Below, in pieces: positions 6,445 to 13,883 of a DNA stretch of 22,441 nucleotides. Position 1 is the first letter of the stretch, and every line of letters begins with the position of its first letter. The position numbers were made by a program, and so were the translations under genes. This DNA is from Betaproteobacteria bacterium (GTDB lineage: Bacteria; Pseudomonadota; Gammaproteobacteria; Burkholderiales; SG8-39). Under the pieces are notes generated by a model. That model saw nothing but the letters and a program-made list of their open reading frames with translations, had not been told where the DNA came from and searched no databases. The stretch spans positions 1 to 22,441 of the forward strand of contig JAOUGZ010000007.1 in the NCBI GenBank assembly GCA_029865405.1. The letters run 5' to 3'.

Positions 6445-7077
6445 CTATGCAGTTATCCACGCAAGCCCGCCGCCGGCCGTGGCAGCCTCGTCCCAAATCT
6501 CCACGTTGTCGTGGTTTGACAAATCAACGGTTGCGCCCACGTTGAGTCCGGGCTGCCCGCTTTGCAATCGCGCCGCGTCGGAGTCATTGTAAGTAACAAT
6601 CGCGGGGCCGTTGGTGTCATCCCCGAGTTCGATAGCACAAGGATTTGTTCCCGTGACCTTGGCGTAGGCGTTCGTATAGGTCGTTGCTGAGACAGACCCA
6701 CCGAAAGCAATTTGGTTGTATGACCCACCACTTCCCCCGGTGAAGCCGGTGGCACGGTAGAGATAGATGCCGTTTTCAGCACTGTCCCATTCGATGTAGT
6801 AGCAGTTTTGATCGGCATCGCATCGCAGAACAAGACCCGGCCACTGACCAGTGGAGCCAATATCGATGTCGCTGACGATCTTCTGGTCTAGGACTGTCTG
6901 CCCTGTCCACCGGCTGACGCCGTTGATACTAGCGTTGGTGTACACCTTGTCCGTGGCAGCAAGGATGTGAAGCTGGTGCGTCCCAGAATTGACCACATCC
7001 CAGTTGGCATCGTAGGTGATTAGGTTTGTGTCGCTGCCGACCGTGAACGCATCCGGCCCGTAAATGAGCGCGCTCAC
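6445..7077 (-). CDS. Concanavalin-A/LamG-like jelly-roll protein
   Basis: The protein has 210 residues. It starts at GTG overlapping the stop of the upstream gene (GTGA), with AGAGG 8 bases before. The sequence alternates strands and loops: YDANWDVVNSGTHQL, QTVLDQKIVSDIDIG, PGLVLRCDADQNCYYIEW, NGIYLYRATGF, NAYAKVTGTN, IVTYNDSDAARLQSGQPGLN and DNVEIWDEA. This order (a heterogeneous-sample-like opening, a ligand-facing GLVLR strand, a terminal NVEIWD strand) is what I expect of LamG or 3-keto-disaccharide-hydrolase-type concanavalin folds used in phage fibres and carbohydrate binding. No catalytic residue is assigned. It lies two small genes downstream of the large fibre, suggesting an accessory adhesin or fibre tip. 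Family level is moderate confidence. Confidence 0.7.
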   Translation of the reverse strand: MSALIYGPDAFTVGSDTNLITYDANWDVVNSGTHQLHILAATDKVYTNASINGVSRWTGQTVLDQKIVSDIDIGSTGQWPGLVLRCDADQNCYYIEWDSAENGIYLYRATGFTGGSGGSYNQIAFGGSVSATTYTNAYAKVTGTNPCAIELGDDTNGPAIVTYNDSDAARLQSGQPGLNVGATVDLSNHDNVEIWDEAATAGGGLAWITA

Positions 7078-7382
7078 GGTAGCGGCCTCTTAACCCAGTC
7101 CGAGCGCACCAGCGACTCGAAATCGGCCACTTTGTCGCGCAAGTCAGCATCGAGAAGCTGCTCCGCTCGTGCGTTCTGTACAACCCTGCACTGTGGGTCT
7201 GCCGCGATCAGGTCAAGCTGCGCCTGCGTTCCCTCGATCACGATTGCTGCAACACCGTTGCGGGACTCGTAGAAAGACACGCCCCTCGCGGCGAATGCAG
7301 TGGACGCATACTTTGGCCGAATGCGCGTCCCGCCGCGAAACGGCTCAGACACCAGCGGCATGAGGACAAGTGCGACAGGCAT
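7074..7382 (-). CDS. Hypothetical phage protein
   Basis: The protein has 102 residues, with an ATG ending at 7382. The only upstream purine stretch is GCGGGACGG, a modest ribosome site. The N-terminus is hydrophobic for about 12 residues (VALVLMPLV) without a clear cleavage site. The middle has VAAIVIEGTQAQLDLIAADPQCRVV, a strand-helix-strand unit, and the C-terminus is helical and acidic (LLDADLRDKVADFESLV). No family is recognised. It sits between the 60-residue exported protein and the lectin-like gene and is coupled to the latter by GTGA. Confidence 0.6.
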   Translation of the reverse strand: MPVALVLMPLVSEPFRGGTRIRPKYASTAFAARGVSFYESRNGVAAIVIEGTQAQLDLIAADPQCRVVQNARAEQLLDADLRDKVADFESLVRSDWVKRPLP

Positions 7383-7404
7383 TTACGCCGTCCCGCTGGC
7401 GAGC

Positions 7405-7587
7405 TTAGTCATTGTTGAACCCGATCCACGTGCCGCTCGGGCTACAGGTTTCTGGCTTTCTCTCCAGCACGAAAGTCACGTTGGTGGCGGCGTAGTCCCA
7501 TTCGAGTCGCGCCTCGGTCGGAGCGACGGTCTGAGCCATCGCCGGCAGGGCCGCGACAAGCGCGAGAAGAGCAATCATACGTTTCAT
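7405..7587 (-). CDS. Tiny exported protein, possibly a truncated fibronectin-III module
   Basis: The protein has 60 residues and follows an excellent AAAGGAGG site. Residues 1-18 form a signal peptide (MKRM, then IALLALVAALPAMA, cleavage before Gln19). The mature 42 residues contain ARLEWDYAATNVTFVLERKP, which resembles the first two strands of fibronectin type III domains commonly encoded near phage fibre genes. The domain then stops at SGTWIGFNND, well short of the usual 90 residues. It may be a decayed or minimised module, or a separate small periplasmic protein. Two cysteine-bearing or exported proteins follow nearby, so exported products cluster here. Confidence 0.65.
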   Translation of the reverse strand: MKRMIALLALVAALPAMAQTVAPTEARLEWDYAATNVTFVLERKPETCSPSGTWIGFNND

Positions 7588-7633
7588 GTGACCTCCTTTA
7601 GTGTGCGTTAAACACGATTCGCGCCACGACCAC

Positions 7634-10489
7634 TTACCAGACGCTCCAGTTGCGCAGATCGACCCACAAGTTGGCGAGCGTGGCGCTGTTCCCCGCTTGC
7701 CCCGTCAGGTCGCTGAACGCGATGGAAGCGCGCGTCACGCTGGTGGAGAAGATGCCGAGCCCAACCATCGCGCCGCGCGTGTTGGTCGTGGCCGCGCCGA
7801 ACGGATCAAGCCCGGCCATGGCTGATGCGAGGCTGGGCAGTACAGCCATCGAGAGCGACTTGGCGAGGCTGATCTGGCCGCTGGTCGTGGTCCTGACATG
7901 CACCGCCATCCAGTACTCGTCGGGCACGAGCGTGGTCGCGCTCGCGAAGTTCACGGTCAGCGCGCGCGCGCCGAACATGCTGGCGGTGGAGTTGCTCTGG
8001 TGGAAGCCGCTGAACGTGTTAGAGCCGGAGTTGACCGACGAGAGGGTCGAGCCGTTCCTCGTGTAGAGCACCATCGAGATAGACACCATGAAACCAGCGC
8101 TCGAAGTGTTCGTCGTCGTCGCCCCGCCGATCGACATGCCGAAGCGCGCGTTGCTGATAGCGAGGTTGCCACCGATGTTGAACGGGAAGATGCTGGCCGA
8201 CGTGTTGTGCTGCGTGCTGCCAGCCTGCGTCATGATCGGCAAGCGGATCCAGCGGTCTACCGGCGCGCCACCACCGCCGGCCGCGACGCTAAAGCCAATC
8301 GTCGATCCTGTCGTGCCGATCGTGATGTTCGTGATCGCCGAAAGACTCGAGGTCGCGGGCGCGGAAATCACAATCTGGCTGCCGTTCGTCCCCGAGAGCG
8401 TGAGGTTCAGTCCCGACAGGCCGATGGTCGAGCCGCTCGCGGTCGTGTTGCCGGCCGTGTTCGCGCCGAGCAGGTGATGCCAGTTGTTCTCCGCCGCTGC
8501 GCCCGGCGCGTTTGCCGAGAGGCTGAGCGTGAAGCCGGCGCTGTTCGATGCGGTCGTGCCGCTCAGGTTGGTCAGGTTGAGCGTCGGGTTGCCGTGCGAG
8601 TGATCGCTCGCGGCGTAATTCGTGTTGACCGAGAAGCCGATCGTGTTGAGCGCGCCGGCCGCGGTGCTCTGGTTCAGCGTGACCCCGTTCTGGCCCTGCA
8701 GCACGAAGCGCCCGACGTCCACGCGAGTATTGCCGCCGGTGTTGCCGAGGGTCGACACGCCGAACGAGAACACGCCGGGGTGCACATGGTCGTCTGCCGC
8801 GAAGCGCGACGTGTTCGTCCCGGATCCGCTGGCCGAGCCCACCGCCTGAATCGCGTTCGATACCACCGGCACGCTGTAGCTGCCCTGCACCGCGCCGCCC
8901 ACGTTGGAGAAGGTGAAGCCGTTGGCGTTGTTGAACGAGAGTGTCTGGAACGCGCTCGATCCGCCCGCTGCTGAGAATGCTTGGTTCGACTGGCTGGTCA
9001 GGCCATTGTGGCTCGCCACGATCTGGCTGCCGGTCGTCGTCTGGAATGAAACGCCATTCGAGTTGAGAAAGCCCAGCGTCTGGAATGTGAAGCTCCCGTT
9101 CGCCGCGCTCGCCGCCTGATTGCTCTGGCTGGTAAGCCCGTTGTGCGATGCCGTGACGGTCGATCCGTTCAGCCCGAAGCTCACGCCGTTGGCATTGTTG
9201 AACTCGAATTTCGACAGGTTCTGGCTCGTCGTCCCAGCGCTCACGTTGATGTTCGTGATCCCGCCTCCGCCGGATGGCACGGAAACGATGAGCGCACCGT
9301 TCGACCAGCCCATGGAGGCCACACCCATGCCGCTGACGGAGAAGCTGCGTGCATCGAACGTGCTGCTCGAGGACTGCCCGACCGTGTTTCCGAGGGCATA
9401 GCCGCCCAAGGTCTGGTTCGTCTGCGAGGTAATGCCGTTGTGGCTGGCGGTGACGGTGTTGCCGTCGACACCAAAGCTGATGCCGTTCAGGTTTCCGAAA
9501 ACGGCAGCGCCGGAAGTGAACTGCGTCGTCCCCGCAGAGATCGCCTGAATCCCGAACTCGCCGCGAGCGCCAGCGACCAAGACGAGCAGTTTGCCTTGCG
9601 TGGCGTGGGCGTTTATGACGATGGCGACGCGCTGACGCAGGTTCGGATAGGCCGGCTCGGTTGCCGTGAGATCCCCGGCTGTGACCGCTGATACCCACAG
9701 TCGATCGCCCTCGGTGAATGAGGAAGTATCAAGTCCGTCGGCAACGCCGCCGACCATCACCCGGCCAAAGCCGTTGTTGGAGATCGCATCCACCGTCACG
9801 CCGATGGCGGGCATGGTGCTGCCGGCATCCGCCTTGGCCGGAGAGATATTCGGCGTCTGCCCGGTCGAGCCCGTGACGTACACCGCCTTGCCGGCCGCTA
9901 TTGCGCCACCCGAGGTATTGCGCGCAATGATGAACTGGTCTTGCGCATGCGTAATCTGCGAGCCGTCTGGCGTGACCATACCAAGGCGCGTCTTGCCTTG
10001 TTCGTTGAAGCCATAGAGGATAATGCGCCCGGCGCTCGCGGCCGGAACGCCCGCCGTACCGATCGATATGGCGTTGTTGCCGAAGTCCTGCACCGCGTTC
10101 GGGATGATGTTGCCCGAATGACCCGCGCTGTCGTGCACCGGTAGGGCGGTGAGGCCGTTGTGGCTGCCGGTGATTACCGACCCATTCAGCCCAAAGCTGA
10201 TCCCGTTCAGGTTGTCGAACGTGAGGCGCGAGAGGTTCTGGCTGGTCGTGCCGGCCGAGACGTTGATGTTGGTGATGCCACCGCCGCCAGCGGGCGCGGC
10301 GGCCGTGATCTTGCCATCGGTGTCCAGCCCGAAGCTGACGCCGCCGTCGTTCTTGAACGCGCCGATTACCTCGGAGCCAACGACCGTCAGGCTTACCGGG
10401 TGGCTGTCATTCCAGTGCGACGGACGGAGCTCGTATAGCGGATCATCCGGCGTCGTCGCTACGAGGTTGTGGTATGCAATGCCCGGCAT
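7634..10489 (-). CDS. Large repetitive tail fibre or tailspike-type protein
   Basis: The protein has 951 residues, with GGGGGAG before the ATG. The N-terminal 60 residues (LRPSHWNDSHPV) resemble virion-attachment segments of phage fibres. A diverged unit, roughly NxNGxSFGLNGSxxxASHNGLTSQxNQ, occurs at about residues 93-114, 333-359, 431-459, 476-503 and, degenerate, 520-540. The stretch GGGGITNINVSAGTTSQNLS occurs twice (residues 68 and 407). Residues 185-310 form a separate folded module (GGAIAAGKAVYVTG, DGLDTSSFTEGDRLWV). DDHVHPG (566-572) and SDHSHGN (628-634) are HxH turns like metal-binding sites in fibres. Residues 745-951 form a Ser/Thr/Ala-rich beta head likely to bind the receptor. 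No hydrolase motif is seen. Unusually, the gene lies between portal and scaffold. Confidence 0.85.
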   Translation of the reverse strand: MPGIAYHNLVATTPDDPLYELRPSHWNDSHPVSLTVVGSEVIGAFKNDGGVSFGLDTDGKITAAAPAGGGGITNINVSAGTTSQNLSRLTFDNLNGISFGLNGSVITGSHNGLTALPVHDSAGHSGNIIPNAVQDFGNNAISIGTAGVPAASAGRIILYGFNEQGKTRLGMVTPDGSQITHAQDQFIIARNTSGGAIAAGKAVYVTGSTGQTPNISPAKADAGSTMPAIGVTVDAISNNGFGRVMVGGVADGLDTSSFTEGDRLWVSAVTAGDLTATEPAYPNLRQRVAIVINAHATQGKLLVLVAGARGEFGIQAISAGTTQFTSGAAVFGNLNGISFGVDGNTVTASHNGITSQTNQTLGGYALGNTVGQSSSSTFDARSFSVSGMGVASMGWSNGALIVSVPSGGGGITNINVSAGTTSQNLSKFEFNNANGVSFGLNGSTVTASHNGLTSQSNQAASAANGSFTFQTLGFLNSNGVSFQTTTGSQIVASHNGLTSQSNQAFSAAGGSSAFQTLSFNNANGFTFSNVGGAVQGSYSVPVVSNAIQAVGSASGSGTNTSRFAADDHVHPGVFSFGVSTLGNTGGNTRVDVGRFVLQGQNGVTLNQSTAAGALNTIGFSVNTNYAASDHSHGNPTLNLTNLSGTTASNSAGFTLSLSANAPGAAAENNWHHLLGANTAGNTTASGSTIGLSGLNLTLSGTNGSQIVISAPATSSLSAITNITIGTTGSTIGFSVAAGGGGAPVDRWIRLPIMTQAGSTQHNTSASIFPFNIGGNLAISNARFGMSIGGATTTNTSSAGFMVSISMVLYTRNGSTLSSVNSGSNTFSGFHQSNSTASMFGARALTVNFASATTLVPDEYWMAVHVRTTTSGQISLAKSLSMAVLPSLASAMAGLDPFGAATTNTRGAMVGLGIFSTSVTRASIAFSDLTGQAGNSATLANLWVDLRNWSVW

Positions 10490-10499
10490 TGCTCCCCCG

Positions 10500-10880
10500 T
10501 CAGGCGGCTACGTCGCGCAGCGCCAGGACTGGCCTGACCGCCACCTTGTCCTCGATGGAATTGACCGGGTAGGGCTCCGGATAGTAGTCATATCCCACGA
10601 TCACCTGATCCTTTTTCGTGGCGAGATACCAGCCAGCGATTTTTTCTCCAGCGGCGGAGAAAGAGAATGTGCGCTTGTCGGCGCGCGCGATGATTGCTTC
10701 TTCATCCACCAGCCAATCCCGAAACTGCAGCGCGTGCATCTGGGTGCTCTTCGGGAGGATGAAGTCGCTGCGCGAGGCATTGTCGTTCTTGCGATTCGGG
10801 CCCTTGGTGAAGAGGCACAGCTGCATTGGCTCAGTGATCAGCAGTCGAAGCAGCAGCACGCGGCCCTCTTTTGGCGTCAT
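10500..10880 (-). CDS. Small phage virion-associated protein of unknown function
   Basis: The protein has 126 residues. I choose the ATG at 10880 because GAGGAG lies 8 bases before it. A TTG at 10886 would sit only 2 bases from that site. The sequence runs LLLRLLITEPMQLCLFTKG, then a charged stretch, a helical centre, then IAGWYLATKKDQVIVGYDYYPEPYPV and VAVRPVLALRD. The layout (an LxLFxN-type opening, a central GWYL strand, a final RPVLAL strand) resembles a beta-rich family encoded beside portals or fibres in environmental phages, often adjacent to the fibre as here. Its function is not known to me. It begins 2 bases after the portal stop. Confidence 0.65.
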   Translation of the reverse strand: MTPKEGRVLLLRLLITEPMQLCLFTKGPNRKNDNASRSDFILPKSTQMHALQFRDWLVDEEAIIARADKRTFSFSAAGEKIAGWYLATKKDQVIVGYDYYPEPYPVNSIEDKVAVRPVLALRDVAA

Positions 10881-10882
10881 GA

Positions 10883-13072
10883 TCAAAGCTCCTCGGCCAT
10901 CATTTCACCGTCCGGGCTGCGCCACATCTTGAAGCGACGCGGCGGCGGGGTAATCGGCATACCGCTGATCACCATGCCGCCATCCCGGTAGCCCTGCGTC
11001 TGCTCGCGCACGCGCGTGCCCTGCGGCGGATTCCCAGCGACGTCCTGATTCTCCGGACCTTCGGGCGTGCCGCCACCGGCGCCACGACCAGGCTCCTCGG
11101 CCGCATTGGGCCCGGTTTTGCCGAGCAGCTGGGCGGGCGGCGGCATCGTCGCCATGGCGAGCTCGAGCTCCATTTCGGTCGGCAAGATCTTCTCGACCGG
11201 GAATTCGGCCGCTCTGAGCGCCGGGCGCAGCATTTCCATGCGCCCGCGCGGGCCGATGATCTGCGCATCCAGCGGGTTGAGGGTCGCCTGCAGCATTTCC
11301 TTCTGCCGCAGGGCGATCTGGTCCTTGATGAGCATCGCCACACTGCCGCGCGCCACCGGGCGGAGGTCGAACTTGATCGCCGGGTCTGGGTGATACTCCA
11401 TGTTGTAGTCGAAGGTGCGGGCGACGCACTCCTCGATCACGTAGAGATCCACGTTCGCCACCACGCGGCGCACGCCCTTGCCCAGGTTGCTCATCAGCTG
11501 CGACAGGCCGCTCGACGTGCGCGCGGCGCCGCTCGCCTTGCTGTCGCCGGTGGAGTACTTCGGGAACCCGCTCTCGTTGTCCGCCTCCGACGAGAAGTGC
11601 TGGTAGATCATCAGCAATTCCTGCACGTGCATCTGCGGCTGGGAGAAGCGAATCGCGGATTGGTTGTTGCCTGTGAGGTCGGTGGTCGTCTGCCACAACT
11701 TCCACGGGAACATCTTCGTCACCGGCTCGCCATCGGCCAGCCGATCGACGGTGACTTCGACTTGCGGGCCGCTCGCGATCGCCGCGTTGTTCGAGATTGA
11801 ACGCGCGGCGGCGTTGCACATCGCCTGGCTATCCTTGATCACGTCGGGCAGGCCCAAGCCCCAGAATGCGCCCGCGATGTTCTCGAACGATGCCTTGCTG
11901 TAGGGCTTCTTGCCGAGCGGGTTGGGATTGACCTGGGCCTTGATCACGAACCGGCCGACCTTCCACGCCTCTATCTTGTACTCCCGATGCGGCTCGATTT
12001 CGGTGTCGGACTCTACCCTGTTCTGGTAGTGCCACTCCAGCAGCCTGTGCCCCGGACACGAGCCCCAGTAGTCCAGCGCCTCGATGGTGCCCTCGGGGTC
12101 GTACTCCTCGTTGCGGCGCAATTCCAGAATCGCGCGCTGGTGGTCGTTCATCTGGCGCGATGTGTAGCCGCGCTCTCCGTAGGCTTCCAACACCTGCGTG
12201 ATTGCGTCATCGGAATAACCGGGGACGCCGAGCAACTCCTGAAGATGCTCTCGCGTGAAATGGTGCCGGTCGATCAGGCTGCCGTACTGGATATTGCGCA
12301 TCGCCGGCGCCGGGAAGATGTCGAAGGGGCTGCGCCGCTCGTAGCAGGGGGCGACGGCATCTTCGACCACCGCATTCCACTGGCCGCCAGGCCCCGGGCG
12401 CCACTTCAGCGTTTTCTTCATGCGCATCACCGGCCCCTTGATGAAGGCGGCGGGGAAGGTGATCAGATCGTAGATGAACTCGTCCAGGGCGGTTTTCCAA
12501 CCGCCCTCGGCGAATTGGTCGGCGATCACCAACTCGTGGCGTTCCGCGACCTTGAGCGAGAGGCTCATCATGCGCTTGTAGGCGAGCGTCTTGATCGTGA
12601 GCAACCGCTCGCTGACCTGGCTGTCGTCCACTTCCCAGCCTGCGGCCATCGCTTCCAGCACGACGGCATTGACGATGGCCTGCTGCACCGCAGGCGGCAG
12701 ATCCGGGATCGGCGTTGGCTCCAGCCCCCAAGGCCTCTCGACCTCGCTCATCAGGATCTCGCGTAGCCACGACTCGGCGCCGCGGCACTTCGCGCTGGTG
12801 AGCATCATGAAGATTTCGCTGCCGCCCTGCTGGCGGATCAGCGCAAGATCGGTGGGCTCGTAGACTCCGGTGCGCTGGCGCAGCGCGCGCAGCATGGTGT
12901 CTTCGATGCTGCGCTTTGCGTGCTGTGCGGCCTGCCAGAAGCGCTCGATGTGGCCGGCGATGCCCTGCAGGAACATGTCCTGCGATTGCTGTTCTCGCTG
13001 CGCGGCGAAGCGAGCTTCCTGATTGGCGTTGATCTGCTGGTTGCTGACGACGCGAAGGCCGATGGCGGGCAT
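10883..13072 (-). CDS. Portal protein, P22-like size class
   Basis: The protein has 729 residues, close to the 725 of P22 gp1. It forms the dodecameric ring at the capsid vertex through which DNA is packaged. The N-terminal helices (ERFWQAAQHAKRSIEDTMLRA), the wing and crown body with FPAAFIKGPVMRMKK and SPFDIFPAPAMRNIQYG, a stem-like LPDVIKDSQAMCNAAARSISNN and the C-terminal helical region SGLSQLMSNLGKGVRRVVANVD all match large podovirus portals. The last 80 residues are Pro/Gly-rich and disordered and carry QGYRDGGMV. The ATG follows the previous stop directly (TAAATG) with GAGGG upstream. The gene sits after TerL and two small genes, as expected for a packaging module. Confidence 0.92.
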   Translation of the reverse strand: MPAIGLRVVSNQQINANQEARFAAQREQQSQDMFLQGIAGHIERFWQAAQHAKRSIEDTMLRALRQRTGVYEPTDLALIRQQGGSEIFMMLTSAKCRGAESWLREILMSEVERPWGLEPTPIPDLPPAVQQAIVNAVVLEAMAAGWEVDDSQVSERLLTIKTLAYKRMMSLSLKVAERHELVIADQFAEGGWKTALDEFIYDLITFPAAFIKGPVMRMKKTLKWRPGPGGQWNAVVEDAVAPCYERRSPFDIFPAPAMRNIQYGSLIDRHHFTREHLQELLGVPGYSDDAITQVLEAYGERGYTSRQMNDHQRAILELRRNEEYDPEGTIEALDYWGSCPGHRLLEWHYQNRVESDTEIEPHREYKIEAWKVGRFVIKAQVNPNPLGKKPYSKASFENIAGAFWGLGLPDVIKDSQAMCNAAARSISNNAAIASGPQVEVTVDRLADGEPVTKMFPWKLWQTTTDLTGNNQSAIRFSQPQMHVQELLMIYQHFSSEADNESGFPKYSTGDSKASGAARTSSGLSQLMSNLGKGVRRVVANVDLYVIEECVARTFDYNMEYHPDPAIKFDLRPVARGSVAMLIKDQIALRQKEMLQATLNPLDAQIIGPRGRMEMLRPALRAAEFPVEKILPTEMELELAMATMPPPAQLLGKTGPNAAEEPGRGAGGGTPEGPENQDVAGNPPQGTRVREQTQGYRDGGMVISGMPITPPPRRFKMWRSPDGEMMAEEL

Positions 13073-13297
13073 TTACCCTCGAACGAACCGGTTGAGCTTG
13101 TCGTTGATCTGGACCGGTTTACGGTCGCTCTTTGGTGGAATGTCGGCTTTGATCGCGTCACGCACACTGCGCTCAGCTGCCGGTGTAGCACGCGGCCCGG
13201 GATTGTCCTGCAACTCGTTCGTTTCGATCTTCCCGCCGTCGCGATAGCCGGATGGCCGTTTCGACTTGCGCGCCATCTTGCGCTGGTGATTGTTCAT
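13073..13297 (-). CDS. Small basic protein sharing its N-terminus with the upstream metalloprotease-like gene
   Basis: The protein has 74 residues. The ATG overlaps the upstream stop (ATGA), and GAGAG lies before it. The first 18 residues, MNNHQRKMARKSKRPSGY, nearly repeat residues 33-50 of the upstream product (VNDHQRKMARKSREPSGY). The following RDGGKIE resembles the portal tail motif GYRDGGMV. The remainder is charged and probably disordered (Pro- and Lys-rich) and ends NRFVRG. No family is recognised. The shared basic segment suggests a common binding partner or DNA/RNA contact, or a recent partial gene duplication. It ends immediately before the portal ATG. Confidence 0.65.
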   Translation of the reverse strand: MNNHQRKMARKSKRPSGYRDGGKIETNELQDNPGPRATPAAERSVRDAIKADIPPKSDRKPVQINDKLNRFVRG

Positions 13298-13872
13298 CGC
13301 TGTCTCTCGAGAATTGAGGGCAGCGGCGCTCCCAGGCTGTGGCCGTAGCCGGGATGGTCGTACCCCATCACGTGCATCTTTTCATGTTGGTGCACTTCGT
13401 CGTAGTTGCGCGCGTTGGATCGCATGACCACGTTGCAGTTGCGTGCCGGCTTGTCGCAAACGGTGTAGCCCTGCACTCCCTCGCCGCCCGGGATGCCCTT
13501 GTCGACGCTCTTCGTGTCGTAGCGCGTGGCGCCTTCCCACGTGCGCTTCCAGTACTCGGGCGAGCGTTTCAGCGCGGCGTCGATGTGGTCTTGTTGCAAA
13601 AGCGGCTCGGTGTCGGGCACCGTTTCCATCTGCGGCTTCCCGAACCGCCAGCTGTCGTATTGCGCGGGATCCTGCGCCGCGCGCTGGCCGGCGTCGGCCA
13701 GTTGCAGATACGCATCCGGGTGATAGCCCGATGGCTCCCTCGACTTGCGTGCCATTTTTCTCTGGTGGTCGTTCACATCACTCCCGCGAACGGCTGAAAC
13801 GCCGACAGCGTATCCGCTCATCCCCACGGCCGCAAGCGAGAGCAGGACCGCCGCCTTGCAGAAGGCGTTCAT
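13294..13872 (-). CDS. Small zinc-metalloprotease-like protein with HExxHxxGxxH motif
   Basis: From the ATG at 13872 the product has 192 residues. It has a hydrophobic N-terminus (residues 5-28, CKAAVLLSLAAVGMSGYAVG) resembling a signal peptide or anchor. From the GTG at 13776, which has a better ribosome site (GGGAG, 4-5 bases away), it has 160 residues and lacks that segment. Residues 163-173 read HEKMHVMGYDH, an exact match to the metzincin zinc-binding pattern, with H163, H167 and H173 as candidate ligands and E164 as the catalytic base. Two cysteines (C139, C146) precede it. A Met-turn beyond the motif is not obvious, since only 19 residues follow. The protein is therefore much smaller than known metzincins and may be a minimal peptidase or a coincidental match. 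It lies between TerL and portal. Confidence 0.7.
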   Translation of the reverse strand: MNAFCKAAVLLSLAAVGMSGYAVGVSAVRGSDVNDHQRKMARKSREPSGYHPDAYLQLADAGQRAAQDPAQYDSWRFGKPQMETVPDTEPLLQQDHIDAALKRSPEYWKRTWEGATRYDTKSVDKGIPGGEGVQGYTVCDKPARNCNVVMRSNARNYDEVHQHEKMHVMGYDHPGYGHSLGAPLPSILERQR

Positions 13873-13883
13873 CCGGTCAACGG

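Noticed and set aside
8289..9698. A 469-codon minus-strand frame inside the fibre gene
   Set aside because: It is an alternate frame of the same strand with very high Arg and Gln and no ribosome site. The 951-residue fibre frame explains the region.
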